Positions 12,352 to 24,179 of a stretch of DNA of 64,000 bases are shown one piece after another; position 1 is the stretch's first letter; each line of letters begins with the position of its first letter. The position numbers and the translations under genes were made by a program. The stretch lies in assembly GCF_000203815.1 (NCBI RefSeq), contig NW_004457734.1:193233-257232 (forward strand), read 5' to 3'. The notes under the pieces were generated by a model. The model saw only the letters and a list, made by a program, of their open reading frames with translations. It had not been told where the DNA came from and ran no database searches. Origin of the DNA: Cavenderia fasciculata. Its lineage: Eukaryota; Evosea; Eumycetozoa; Acytosteliales; Cavenderiaceae.

Positions 12352-15300
12352 ATGCCTTCAACTACATCATCATCATCATCATCGAATATAGTACCTTCAT
12401 TTCATCATCAAACCGAAGTTGAATTAAGATCATTTGGTGATAACTTTGATCATTGGAGAGAGTTTTATCTATCATCACCATCTTCATCATCATCATCGAC
12501 AACAACAACAACATGTTATAGATCAGGTGGATTTTCATATTCAAATACTCCTCATACTAGAAATAGATTCATATTATGGTAGGTAGATAGATAGATAGAT
12601 TAGATGATAGATTGTGATTCGATTCATTTATGGTTCTAATATAACGTTATATTCATTACTACTATTACTATATATCTATTTATATAGGAGAGCAAACAAT
12701 TCAGTATTAGAACTGTCAGAGTTTGACATGGGATTGAGATTAGATGATTCATCGATTCGTATCAACTTTCCAGCAACTATAAATCAGAATAGTGGTGTTT
12801 GCATCTTTGAATGCAATCAACAATATATTGTTATCATGGTATTATTGGATACAAAGATACTCTATAGATTCACTTTTGTACATCCATGTGCCGATTCTTC
12901 AAATGTATGTTAAACATATTGAATTGATTTGTAAATTGTGAATTGTAATATTAATAATGTTGGTCATATTTTATTTGCACTTTTAGTTGATTGGAAACAA
13001 AAGAAAACAAGATCAATATGCTAATAGTTTGGGTGGATTAAAGAAATCGATATTTTATAACATTTCAATTGGCGATTTGGAAAACTCTGCTTCAATGATG
13101 AGATCACCATTGATTGGAGGAGGTGATTCCGTAGAGGTAACAGTCTGCAAGATACTGTCACCAACTAGATTATGTGTTGCCACCAATCATTCAAATTATG
13201 CACTGTGGATTGAATTGTCCGATGTATCACCACCAGCATCATCACACCACCACCAACACCAACATCAACAAGACTCAATGGATCAATCTATGAATGGAGA
13301 TTTGACAGTGATTAAAAAGGTAGAGTTGAAGGAAGGAGGTTTCTTGTCATCTTTTATTCCATCAAAGTATACATCCTCTTCATCTTCATCGTCACCCGTT
13401 CAAGACATTCAATTCCTTCAACACCAGTCACAACACAATCCAACCATCTATGTATTTGTATTACACGCCGACAATACAATTAAAATTTGGTCTGCACAAG
13501 AGAAACAATGTCTATTTACATTTACAATTGATACTGAAAATTGGTCTCAAACAATTCAGTCATCCTCTTCGACTCGTAAAATGTTTAAATTATACAATCA
13601 TAATTTAAATTCAAATAATTTTAATCTCTTATCATTCTCTTTAATTCTTTATATTGAAATGGAAGAAAGTGAATCTCATGTATGTAAAAGAAAAAAGTAT
13701 AATATATTTATTTATTTATTTATTGGTTGATTAATTCTTTTTTCCTCTATCTTTTGCTTTTTATTATAGTTTCAATTTTATTCAGGATTAATTGAACCAA
13801 ATAATACAAGATTACAATTACAAAGAGTATCATATACCAAATCAACAGGATTAATTGATTTTAGTGTAACTGCTCAAAAAGATACTTTATATGCATTGTT
13901 TAAATCAGATAGTACTACGAGTCAATTGGATCAATCAGACTATGTAAATGATTCAACTGATTCACCATCATACTCTATCGAATATATTTCATGTGCTGGA
14001 GTCATTTCAACATTTGTGGGTGATGGTAGTAACGATGTGAATATGGCATCGTCGGATGAATACTCTGAGAATATTAATATGGAATACAATATCTTTCACA
14101 AGGTTGATATTGCACAACAACAACGAACCAATGATAAACCACCATCTGCCGATTCCATCGAATCCCACTACCTCGAAAGATTATTCAATAGAGGTTATTT
14201 CTCAAAAAGATCTATTCAAAAGGCTTTAAATATTTATAGTCCTTCCTATTCAATGTCTCCAACCATTCCATTAGAATATCAAATTTCAAAATTAATTAAA
14301 AAAAAGGTAAACAAACAAATAATAATAACAAGTAAGGTATTGCTTTCAAAAAGAATCTAATATATATTTTTTTTCTTTTATTATTTAGATTACAAATTTA
14401 TCAAATATTGGAAATAATCAAAATAATAGTGTAGATGATCAACAAGAAGAAATGATAGCATATAATGAATGGAATGAATTTTATCAAATTTGTTTAAATC
14501 AAGCAAAATATGATATTCAACCAACTGGTTTATTTATTAATCAATCTTTAAATTTAATTTTCATTGTTAAAATGGTAAAGTAGTGAAACATAATAATATT
14601 TATTTACAAGTTGATTAATTGTTTTTTTGTTTATATATAGAACAAATTATCAATAATTAGAAATAATATTGAAAAATTTGATTCATTATTAAGTAGTTCA
14701 ATTGGATCGGAATCATTTAATAGTGCATTACAACAACTTGGAAGTCAATTCCAAGAGGAGGAAGTTCAAGTTCGAAACATTGAATATGTATTGGAATGTT
14801 GTAAAATGATTGACAAGAGTGTTGATTATGACTATTCATCGATTGAATATGATTTACAAAGATCACAAACCAATACTGCATTGGCATCTGAAGTGAATAG
14901 CAATATTTTAACATGTTCAATTAATAGTATGGCAGATAGAGTTTCAACAACTATGAAACATAAAAGACAAGGAGCAAGACAATCAAATAATCAACAACAA
15001 ATGATAGTACAATCAAAATTCACAGTTGAATTTACAAAACTTTTTAAAATGATTGAAACTCCCATTAAAACAATCTCATCATTGATTGTTTTATTGAATC
15101 AAGATTTTGAAAAGGAATCATCATCACTCCAAAACAACAATAATAATGGAAACAGTGATTTGTTTAGTGATATGATTGTATCATGTTTTAAACAATCTAT
15201 TCAAGCCAAGTATCAATTTGCTAGATCACTTTCACTATTGTTGTGTATAGTGTCTCGTCTTAGATCACAATTGTCCCTCTCATGTGAACAATTATTGACA

Positions 15301-15785
15301 ATTGAAAAGAATCTAACTCCAACCACCTATAGAGTATTAAATACCTATTATACTTTATATTGGTTTACAAATCAACTTTATTATCCTTCTTCTTCTTCTT
15401 TAGAGTATGTATAAAAAAAAAATAGAAAAAAAGAAATAGATTTCATTTTAATTAATTCATTTTCCTTTTTCTTTTTATTTTAGTATTGATCATAAAATGA
15501 ATATAATTGATAAGAAACAACAACAAACTACATTTAAAAGTCCATTATTGTTTGTTCTCATTTCACAAAATATGGATTATTTTTCAACTCTGTTGACACC
15601 GTCAACATCAATCTTGGATAATATTCAATTACAAATTGAAAAGATTGTACATCTTTTGGCCTATAAAAATGATGTATTCCCAATTGCAACTTATTTAACA
15701 GAGAAACAACAATTTAAACAACTTTCTGTATGTACAAAACAAAAATATATAGATAGATAGAATAATAATAATGAATGTATCATAT

Positions 15786-15816
<31 letters not shown>

Positions 15817-18145
15817 TTTTTATTTTTAGGTATTATTAACAATGATACAAAAGAATAGACCAATATTATTAGATGAATCATTAAATCCATTAACAACAAC
15901 TACAACCATGCCATCATATTATTATTTAATGGGATTGTGTTTTGCTCATTTTTCAAAGTATTCAGAAGCCTATCAATATTTGATTAAATCATCGGAATCG
16001 TTAAAATTGCAAGGTGAAATATCATTGGATTCAATCGATCCTCACATTAAGCATATTTGTATACTGTCAGATGAAGAATTGGTACCAAACATCTTTACCA
16101 TCAACAATAGTGATATCTCTCCTCCATCCCCTCCCCCTCCATCAATTGCTCAAATGCTCTACAAACTGTTGCTCAAGTGTTCCAAGGTGTTTGAATTAAG
16201 AAACCAATTAGACTATTGTATTCAATTGTCATTATTGGCTATTCAATACTCTCCACAACAGGAACATGGACAAGGACAAGGACACATCGGACAAACCAAC
16301 GATATATCAAATAGTTATGTTAATATATTCAAGTATGCCATCAAGATGTCACAGTATCAAGTTGCTTATCAAGCCATTGTAATGAATCCAGATAGAAGAG
16401 TCATGTTGGAATGTTTGGAGAAATTCATTGTTATCTTGTCCGAGGGATATGGAAAGAGTGATGTGCTAGAGTCGTTACCATTTGTTGGTATCTATCAACA
16501 TGTTGAAGCTATCCTATTAAACAAAGCTAGAGCACAAGACCTACTCGTCTCACCAGACTATTACTCCATCTTGTATTCTCTTCAAATGAATCATTCAAAC
16601 TATAACAAGGCAGCCGCCATCATCTATGAAAAGTCAACAAGAATCATCTCTGAAACAAGTGCTTCTGGTAAATTTGTTCGCAACAAGGGCAGTGCCGCAG
16701 ACACTTCCAATCTCTATCAATCCAAACTCAACTATCTTAGTATGTCTATCAATTGTTTGGAATTGATTGAAAATGAAAATAATAGATGGATTTCAATCGA
16801 TAATCATTGTTTCGACCATAACAATAACAATAGCAATGGTAAAGGTAAGAGAAAAGTAAATTCAAATAATAATATTATTTTATCATTCCAAAAACATAAT
16901 GAAAATGATAATAATGATAATGATAATAATAATAATGATGATATCAATGGAACAAATGGTGGTCAAAGTATAATAATGCACAAAGATATTAAAAAGGAAT
17001 ATCTTTTTTATAATTGTCATTTTATGATTTATCAAATGGAAAAACAACAAGATTCATCTTCTCCTACTTCTTCTTCATCATTGCCAATATATTATCATCA
17101 AGAAAATAATCAACAACAACAATCAAATCAACAATTAATTCAAAAATTAATTCAATTTGGTATGATTGATAAATGTTTTAGTTTGGCAGTTGCCAATGAT
17201 TTAGATATGAGTGTCATATTTAAATCATTTACTACTATGTGTATTGAATATGAATTGGACCCAACCAAGAACCCATTCTCATTCTCGCCACAGGCTTTTG
17301 ATACATACAATCTTCACTACCTCAACGATAATGTAAAGATTGTTTGGAGTTTATTGGCCAAATATCTCGAGAGATATGATAGCTTTACTACTGATCCAGC
17401 TATTGCTCAGAGTACCTATCAAATCGCAAACAACAAGATCGCTACAACATCGAATCAAGTGTATGGTCAAGTGATTGTAAACAGTGTAAAACAAAACAAA
17501 GATGGTTTTTACACTTTCCAAATCAGTAGTGGTAGTTTGGGACAAGGCAGTAACAACAAGTTGGATGTCATCCTACTTGGTCACCACAATGGCAAGGTTG
17601 TCCAAAAATACTTGCCACCATTCTTTAAAGAGGGATATGGAGTGGTGCTTGGAGGAAAGATGGTATCTTCTGGTCAGCGCTTTGAAGCCACTGAAATCTA
17701 TTGCAAGAGTGGTATTGACAATTGTCAACAACAAGCAGGTTACTATTACGAGTTGGTTGCCAATCAACTTTTAGAATACCCTCTTCAACAATTACCACTT
17801 CCAGAATGGTTATTAAATGCTTATTTCTTTAAATCAAATAATAATAATCAACAACAACAACAAAGATCACTTTCAAGATTAGGATCACTATTCAAATTAT
17901 ATTACAAAAACAACAGAGTTGAAGAAGCAGCCAAAACATTGGAATCTATTTTCAGTCAGGCAGTCGCAACCAAATCAACTCTGTCTCTTCCATCATTCAA
18001 CAGTATTGATCAATTTATGGTGGAATGCAAACAATTATTGGCCAATAATAATAATAATAGAAACGTTATACTAGAGGATAGTAATAAGAAATCACTCCAA
18101 CTTTTATTTGATAATATTCAAAATTTAATTAAAAATGTTGTCTAA
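12352..18145 (+). CDS. Nup160/Nup120-like nucleoporin
   Basis: Eight exons (12352-12578, 12688-12904, 12987-13679, 13770-14306, 14389-14574, 14641-15404, 15484-15727, 15830-18145) give about 1,727 residues in one frame. The N-terminal half looks like a divergent beta-propeller; its segment IYVFVLHADNTIKIWSAQ and following CLFTF match the usual Nup160 blade. The next block, HYLERLFNRGYFSKRSIQKA, matches the Nup160 helical insertion. The C-terminal half is an alpha-solenoid with the family-typical stretch YSLQMNHSNYNKAAAIIYEK followed by YLSMSINCLELI. Nup160 is part of the Y (Nup107-160) scaffold of the nuclear pore. It is longer than the human protein because of His, Gln, Asn and Ser runs. The ATG at 12352 is used; the TTG nine bases earlier is not a credible start. 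Confidence 0.85.
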
Positions 18146-18397
18146 ATGAAAAAAAATTAATAAATAAATAATGATAACTATCAAAACAAAAAAAACAAGA
18201 ATCACGAGGATTGTGGTGGTAAGAGCAATACACAAACCAAACAACAATCAATCTACCAATAGATAGGGGAGAGGGTTCACATTTTTTATGAGGATATCAT
18301 TAAATTTAAAAATGACGATCACATCAATGTTACCATTACTAGTTCCAACAACACCGGTCCAATAATAATAATTCTTCTCTAATTTTAATAATCCAGG

Positions 18398-18544
18398 AGG
18401 GGATTTGTCAAGTGGCTCAGGGGTAAACAACAAATTCAGGATTTGCAACAGCAGCATCAACAACAACTACATCAACAACCTGCACCAGCCAGAGGTAACA
18501 GGGTCGGTAGAGGTAGAGGTGGTAGAGGTAGGAGCTCTAGATAG
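18398..18544 (+). pseudogene. Orphan C-terminal exon with Gln-rich and RG-rich tail
   Basis: After a possible splice acceptor (CCAG at 18393-18396) one frame reads a short basic segment, GFVKWLRGKQQIQDL, then a Gln/His run, then VGRGRGGRGRSSR and a TAG at 18542-18544. This looks like the end of an RNA-binding protein; RG tails occur in Sm/LSm and many RNP proteins. No complete upstream gene can be joined to it here, so it is probably a gene fragment. A small multi-exon gene whose 5' part I cannot recognise remains possible. Confidence 0.4.
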
Positions 18545-18881
18545 TTAAATAAAAATAAATAAAAAATCCCCTTCTAGACATAGTTCTATAATAATGTATT
18601 AATCTATCTTTTTTGTTCAACAGTCAGATTTAATTGTTGATAGTGATCACATGATGCGGACTATGGCAAATATGATCATTGTAAGTCGTAAACCAACAAT
18701 GGAATACATTTCGTATTTGGATAATTCTTAAGAATTAAAAATGATTGGAAATGTTTTGAAGATTTTAGATTTGTTTATTAACTTATTAATTTTCTCTTTA
18801 AATATACCTATCCTATTTTTTATTTTATTTTGATTACATTTAATTTAAATAAATTTCCTAATATGGAAGTTGACATGAATT

Positions 18882-18979
18882 CAACTAGATACTGTCAAAT
18901 CAGAAACGATAAAGGTAGATGCTGATAGACATAGATGTTCCTAAATGAGACATCTGATTTGAGTCTTGGATTCTAGTTG
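18882..18979. repeat. Imperfect inverted repeat (long hairpin)
   Basis: TCAAATCAGA (ends 18904) pairs perfectly with TCTGATTTGA (18953-18962). After an asymmetric internal loop, CAACTAGA (18882-18889) pairs perfectly with TCTAGTTG (ends 18979). The loop is about 48 nt. Confidence 0.55.
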
Positions 18980-19788
18980 TTCTTCCTAATATTGGTACCT
19001 ATATGTTATACATCCTATCTCAAAGATGCTAAAAAAACTATCAATGTTAATTAATATAATTCTGTTTTTACCAGGGTTGTCCATAATGTCTTCCATAAAA
19101 GGGTTAATGGAAATTCTATTTTTTGATTTAATAAATAAATTCTTTCCATTTTCACTTAGACTTTGGTGTAGATTTGTTGTTTGTTGTAGAATGATACAAG
19201 TATATTAAAATTATTTATAGTAATAAAAAATTATAATTTTAAAAAAAGTAAATTCAAATTACTGTTTTGGGGTGAACTTGGGTTTGTTGTGTGTTATAAT
19301 TCATTTCGCTTTGAGTAGAATTGAATTCAAGAAAGGAAGATAATATCTATCTATCTTTTTCTTTCTTTTTAAAGACAATTAGATTTTTGTTGTTGTAATA
19401 CCAGCGGTTATAGGATTTCTCTCTGTAAATGAAATAGAACAGTAAAAAGTAGAAAAGGAATGTAAACTTGGTATGGTTACAGTTCGCACACTATGTCGTT
19501 CATCCTATCATATGATGTTGAATAGAAAATAGTAGATCAATAATAATAATATCCCCATCCTCTTATATATATCAGAGTATCATATCACAAGTAGGTAGAA
19601 GAAGCATTCTATAAATGATATCTCCATGTATATTGTAACCCTACCTCCACCAGATGTAAGTACTTTAGACTTTTGTTACTGCGGTTGTTATCAATTCAAA
19701 AAAACAATTCCTATACTACTATTATATATATTTAAAACATACATGCAATAATATACATTGTTATATTATTATTATTATTATTTAAAAA

Positions 19789-21535
19789 ATGATACTCTTA
19801 AAAATATTAATATTATTATTTTTATCATTATTTTCATTCAGTGGTCAAACAACAACAACTGTTTATGGAGCAGTTCAATCAATGCTAACTAGTAATCAAG
19901 ATGAAGTCGATTATATAGTTTTGGGAGCTGGTACTGCCGGATCAATAATGGCATCCAAATTATCAGAGGATCCAAACATCAAAGTTTTACTCGTCGAACG
20001 TGGTGAATGGGATTCGGATCCTTACATTTACAATACTAGTGATTGGTACGATCACTGGTTTGTCCATCGTAACCCTCTCTACAGTCATGACTATGTTGGT
20101 CAACCTGAACCAAATCTAAATAATGCAAGACCATCAAATATTGTTGGTACCATGGTTGGAGGGTGTTCTGGTAAATTAAATCAAAAAATTAATATTTAAA
20201 TATTAATAATAATTATTTGTTAATTTAATTTCTATTATTATTATTATTAAATTTTTAGGACATAATGGAATGTTGGCAAATTCGGGAAGTGCAAAATTTG
20301 ATTGGGAAAAATGGGGAGAAGAGACAAATGCCAAAGAAAATTGGTCTGGAGATGTTGCCAAGGGATTGTTGCAAGAATTCCTTGCAGACATTCCATTGGT
20401 CTTTCAAGACAGAGATAGAACATGGTTACCAGAAATAGGACAGGCCATTGAAAAATCATTGGGATTCCAATGGAATCGCCAGGAATTTGTAAATTTGGAT
20501 CAAACTGGGTACTCGACCAAACAACATTGGTTCACACCTCAACAATGGAAAAGAATAACAACCTACAGTCAAATGATCAAAGACAATGGTGCGTTGAATA
20601 GACCCAATTTACATGTCGTTGTGAATCAACGTGCCACCAAGATGGAGTACGAGTCGTTGGCAGATACTGCATCTGGTACTGGGTTCAAGGTGACAGGTGT
20701 TTGGATACAAAACACTCAAACTCGTCAGAGTGTATTGGTCAAGGTTAGAAAAGAAGTCATCTTGTCAATGGGTGCTATAGAGTCTCCTAAATTCCTCCAA
20801 CTAAACGGTATTGGTGAAAGAGGACATCTCTCGTCGCTTGGTATTACCACGGTCGTTGACTCTCCAGGTGTCGGTATGAACTACCAAGACCACAGCTCCA
20901 TCATGTTCTTTGGTCGTCCGCTAGTCGACAGTCTCAAAAAGATTGCCGTACCCAAGCGTGGTCCTGTCCAAGACGGCTACAGTATCTTTGGTCCACTCGA
21001 TGCTGCTGCCACATCGGGCAACAGCTACACAATGAACGTTGATATTGACAACTCTGCCTTCTTTTGTTATGTCGAAGCCAACAGACCAAAATCACGTGGA
21101 CATGTCAAGATTACATCGACCGACCCCTACGCAGATCCAGATGTCTATGCCAACTTTTTTGACCATCCACAGGATCTCGAAGACATGATCAAAGGACTGA
21201 CAGACTGTTTCACCTTGCAAGAGGAACTTACAAACATGGGTATCCTCGATGCTCACGGTGCATCTCTTCCACTCGGTCTAAACTCTTCACGAGAGGCCTA
21301 TATCAACTATATCAAACAGGCTGCCTCTACCGATCACCATCTAACCAGCTCCGTCAAAATGGGTGCCAAAGATGATCGTATGTCGCCACTAGACGGCAAT
21401 CTTCTAGTCAAAGGTGTTTCCAATATTCGTGTAGTTGATGCTTCAGTACTTCCTTCAGTTCCCTCTGCCAATACTGCAGTACCTGCATCTCTTGTTGCTT
21501 TACAAGCTTTTAAAATTATTAAATCACAAAATTAA
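19789..21535 (+). CDS. Secreted GMC-family FAD oxidoreductase (choline dehydrogenase-like)
   Basis: Two exons (19789-20170, 20259-21535) give 552 residues. A clear signal peptide (ILLKILILLFLSLFSFS) is followed by DYIVLGAGTAGSIMASKL, the dinucleotide-binding motif of FAD enzymes (GAGTAGS at 46-52), and VERGEWDSD. The second GMC signature appears as SMGAIESPKFLQLNGIG. The C-terminus has HLTSSVKMG with the expected active-site His region, and IRVVDASVLPSVPSANTAVP. The usual second His/Asn pair near the end is represented by SAN. GMC enzymes oxidise alcohols, sugars or choline using FAD. The substrate cannot be told. The signal peptide suggests secretion or an endolysosomal location. The single intron lies just after VGGCSG. 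Confidence 0.9.
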
Positions 21536-21570
21536 ATTAATTAATTAATAAATCAATTTTGTTTTATTAT

Positions 21571-24043
21571 TTAGATAAATTTATCTAGATGATTCTCTAG
21601 GAGTTGGCATACTTCAAAATGGTCACTATATTTAATTTGTTGAATGATTCTATTAATTGATTCTGTTTCAAATGTATCTCCAAATTGCTCTAGAATCAAC
21701 TTTGCTATATCATAGTATCCTTTAATTGATACAGTTCTTAATAGGTTTTCATTACATGTCTCTTTTCCAACATTGATTAGAAAAGAAACCATTTCCAGTG
21801 ATCCATTACTACATGAATAATCAATAGCCGATTTTGTAAATCCTTCATTTCGATTAAAGTATAAAAACTAATAAAAGAAAATAAATTAATTATTTTGATA
21901 ATATTATTTATAAATGTTATATATAATACATACTTGGAAAACTTGAAAGTGATTATTTTTAGCTGCCCTATCCATAGCATAGGTGGTTGCACCTTCTGTA
22001 CGATGCTCATGAAGGAACTTGACCACATCAATGTAGCCGTTTTCAGATGCCCAATCCAAAGCTTTGGTTGTTGCGCCTTCACTGCGATTGAAATGAAGAA
22101 ACTTTACGATATCAATGTAGCCATTTTTAGCTGCATCGTCCATAGCATTGGTTGTTGCACCTTCACTACGATGCTCGTGAAGGAATTTTACAATTTCAAA
22201 GTTTCCAAACATTGATGCATCATCCATGGCATCAGTTGTTGCACCTTCACTACGATTTTCATGAAGAAAGTGTACAATATCAATGTAGCCGTATCGAGAT
22301 GCCAAATCGATGGCATCGGTAGTTGCACGTTCAGTTCTATTAAAATGAAGGAACTTTACGGCATCATAGTGTCCGTTTGAAGAAGCGTAATCCATAATCT
22401 TCCAAATCTTGCAATTAGAGAAATGGTCATGAAAGAAATAGAATACATCCAATTTCCCATGATCAAGTGCATCCAATAAATAATAAGATTCACATGTTAC
22501 ATTGGCAGCGCTGACAAGATACGATAACATTTCAATGTTTCCATTATTAGCAGCATGTCGTACAGCTGCTGATAGTTGTCCTTCTATACGTTGTTGCTCT
22601 AAAAGGAATTTAACCATTTCAAGGTGACCCTCATAAACTGCCGTATTCACTGCATAGATTGTTGCACCTTCAGTCCGATGCTCTGAAAGGAATTTGACCA
22701 TTTCAATGTGACCTTTTTCAGCTGCCCAATCCATAGCATTGGTTGATGCACCTTCACTACGATTGAAATGAAGATACTTTACAATATCCATGTGATTATT
22801 TTTAGATGCATAATTCATAGCATTGATTGTTGCACCTTCACTACGATGCTCTGAAAGAAACTTTACAATTTCTATGTGACCGTTCATTGCAGCCATATCC
22901 ATAGCTCTCTTTGATGCACCTTCACTACGATTGAAATGAAGAAACTTTACTATATCTATAAATCCTCCACCACATGCTCTATCCATAGCATATTCTGAGC
23001 ATCCTTCTTGACGATTTTCATGTAAGAACTTTAAATAAATAAAATTATATAATTTAAGTTAATATTTATACAAGTAGCTTTTTGATAAATACCTATATAC
23101 ATACTTGAATCATGTGTAAATGACCATTTTCAGCTGCATTATCCATAGCATCTTTTGAACAACCTTCCGTTCTATTTAAATGAAGAAACTATAAAAAAAG
23201 TTGTTGTATTAGTTTAATGAACGATAATCTAATTATAAACCAAACTCACGTTTACAATATCTAAATAGTTATTCTTTGCTGCTTCGTTCTACAATGAATA
23301 ATGAAAGAGAGAGAATTAATTAGTTAATAAATTAATTATTTCTTTTTTTTTTTGTAATTACTTACCATTGCATCAGTAGTACATTCAAAATCAGTTCTAT
23401 TCTCGTGTAAATACTTTACAATGTCAATGAATCCTTTACTACTAGCAGCGTCTATTGTAGAGGTACTTTCAAGTTGTACACCTTTGATAGAGCATATTAA
23501 CTTGATAATTGAGAAATGACCATCTTCTTCACATGCATTATTCATTGCATCATTGAGAAAGCTGTTAATCTCTCCATCGACAATTGGACATTTCTTGATT
23601 AGGTATTCCAATATCTCTTGATTTATTATTTTCTCTCTATTTTTCTCTAATAGATTCCATTCAAAGTCTATACCAATCGACCATTCCACAAGATGAATAA
23701 GAGTATCCAATGTTGCATTTGGATGATAACAGTATTGAGTAATCACCCTTTTTCTTCTTTGTACCACTATTTGATTACAATCTTTAGGTAGATAATGTCT
23801 AATAAAGTCCCATGGTATTCCATACTTTGATATCATTTCAAGTCTAGGTAATTTGATAATATCTCTTCCTTTTAATGATGATGATGATGATGGTCGTCGT
23901 TTGCTTTGACTATGATTTTCATCGTCATCAACTGCTGCTGATGATGGATACAATTGATTTGATATCACATCTATCTGATTGAATATCAATTGTCTAATAT
24001 ATTTCACTCTAAACATAGAATGAAATATACATATAGTATTCAT
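21571..24043 (-). CDS. Ankyrin-type repeat protein with 28-residue units
   Basis: Five exons (24043-23366, 23288-23250, 23188-23105, 23028-21934, 21867-21571), all joined in phase 0, give about 830 residues. A unique N-terminal region ([16 protein letters not shown]) is followed by tandem units of the type [18 protein letters not shown] plus a short second helix ending IDIVK, each 28 residues. Exon 3 is exactly one unit (28 codons). Exon 4 holds exactly 13 units (365 codons, one unit with an extra residue). Exon 2 supplies half a unit. The C-terminus is a degenerate capping region. Such proteins are abundant in dictyostelids and their function is mostly unknown, probably protein binding. No membrane segment is seen. 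Confidence 0.88.
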
Positions 24044-24179
24044 TATTATTATTATTATTATTTATAACAATGCAATGAAAAAAAATATCATACATTTTAC
24101 AAAGTGTCTTGGATCAGTGTCTTGTGACACGAGCTGATTTATTAATTTTAATTTAATATGATGATTTGTTTAAACAAAT

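Larger units (their letters stand above)
18146..19788. other. Large intergenic region with gene debris and a hairpin
   Basis: 1.6 kb between two (+) genes. It contains an orphan RG-rich coding tail (18398-18544), a foldback at 18882-18979, and a region at 19026-19208 open on the + strand but without recognisable similarity. The AT-rich stretch before 19789 (TATATATATTTAAAA near 19725) is a plausible promoter for the oxidoreductase. Confidence 0.5.

Noticed and set aside
19026-19208. 60-codon frame in the nucleoporin-oxidoreductase gap
   Set aside because: Hydrophobic and Phe-rich from T-rich DNA; no similarity or splice context on either strand.
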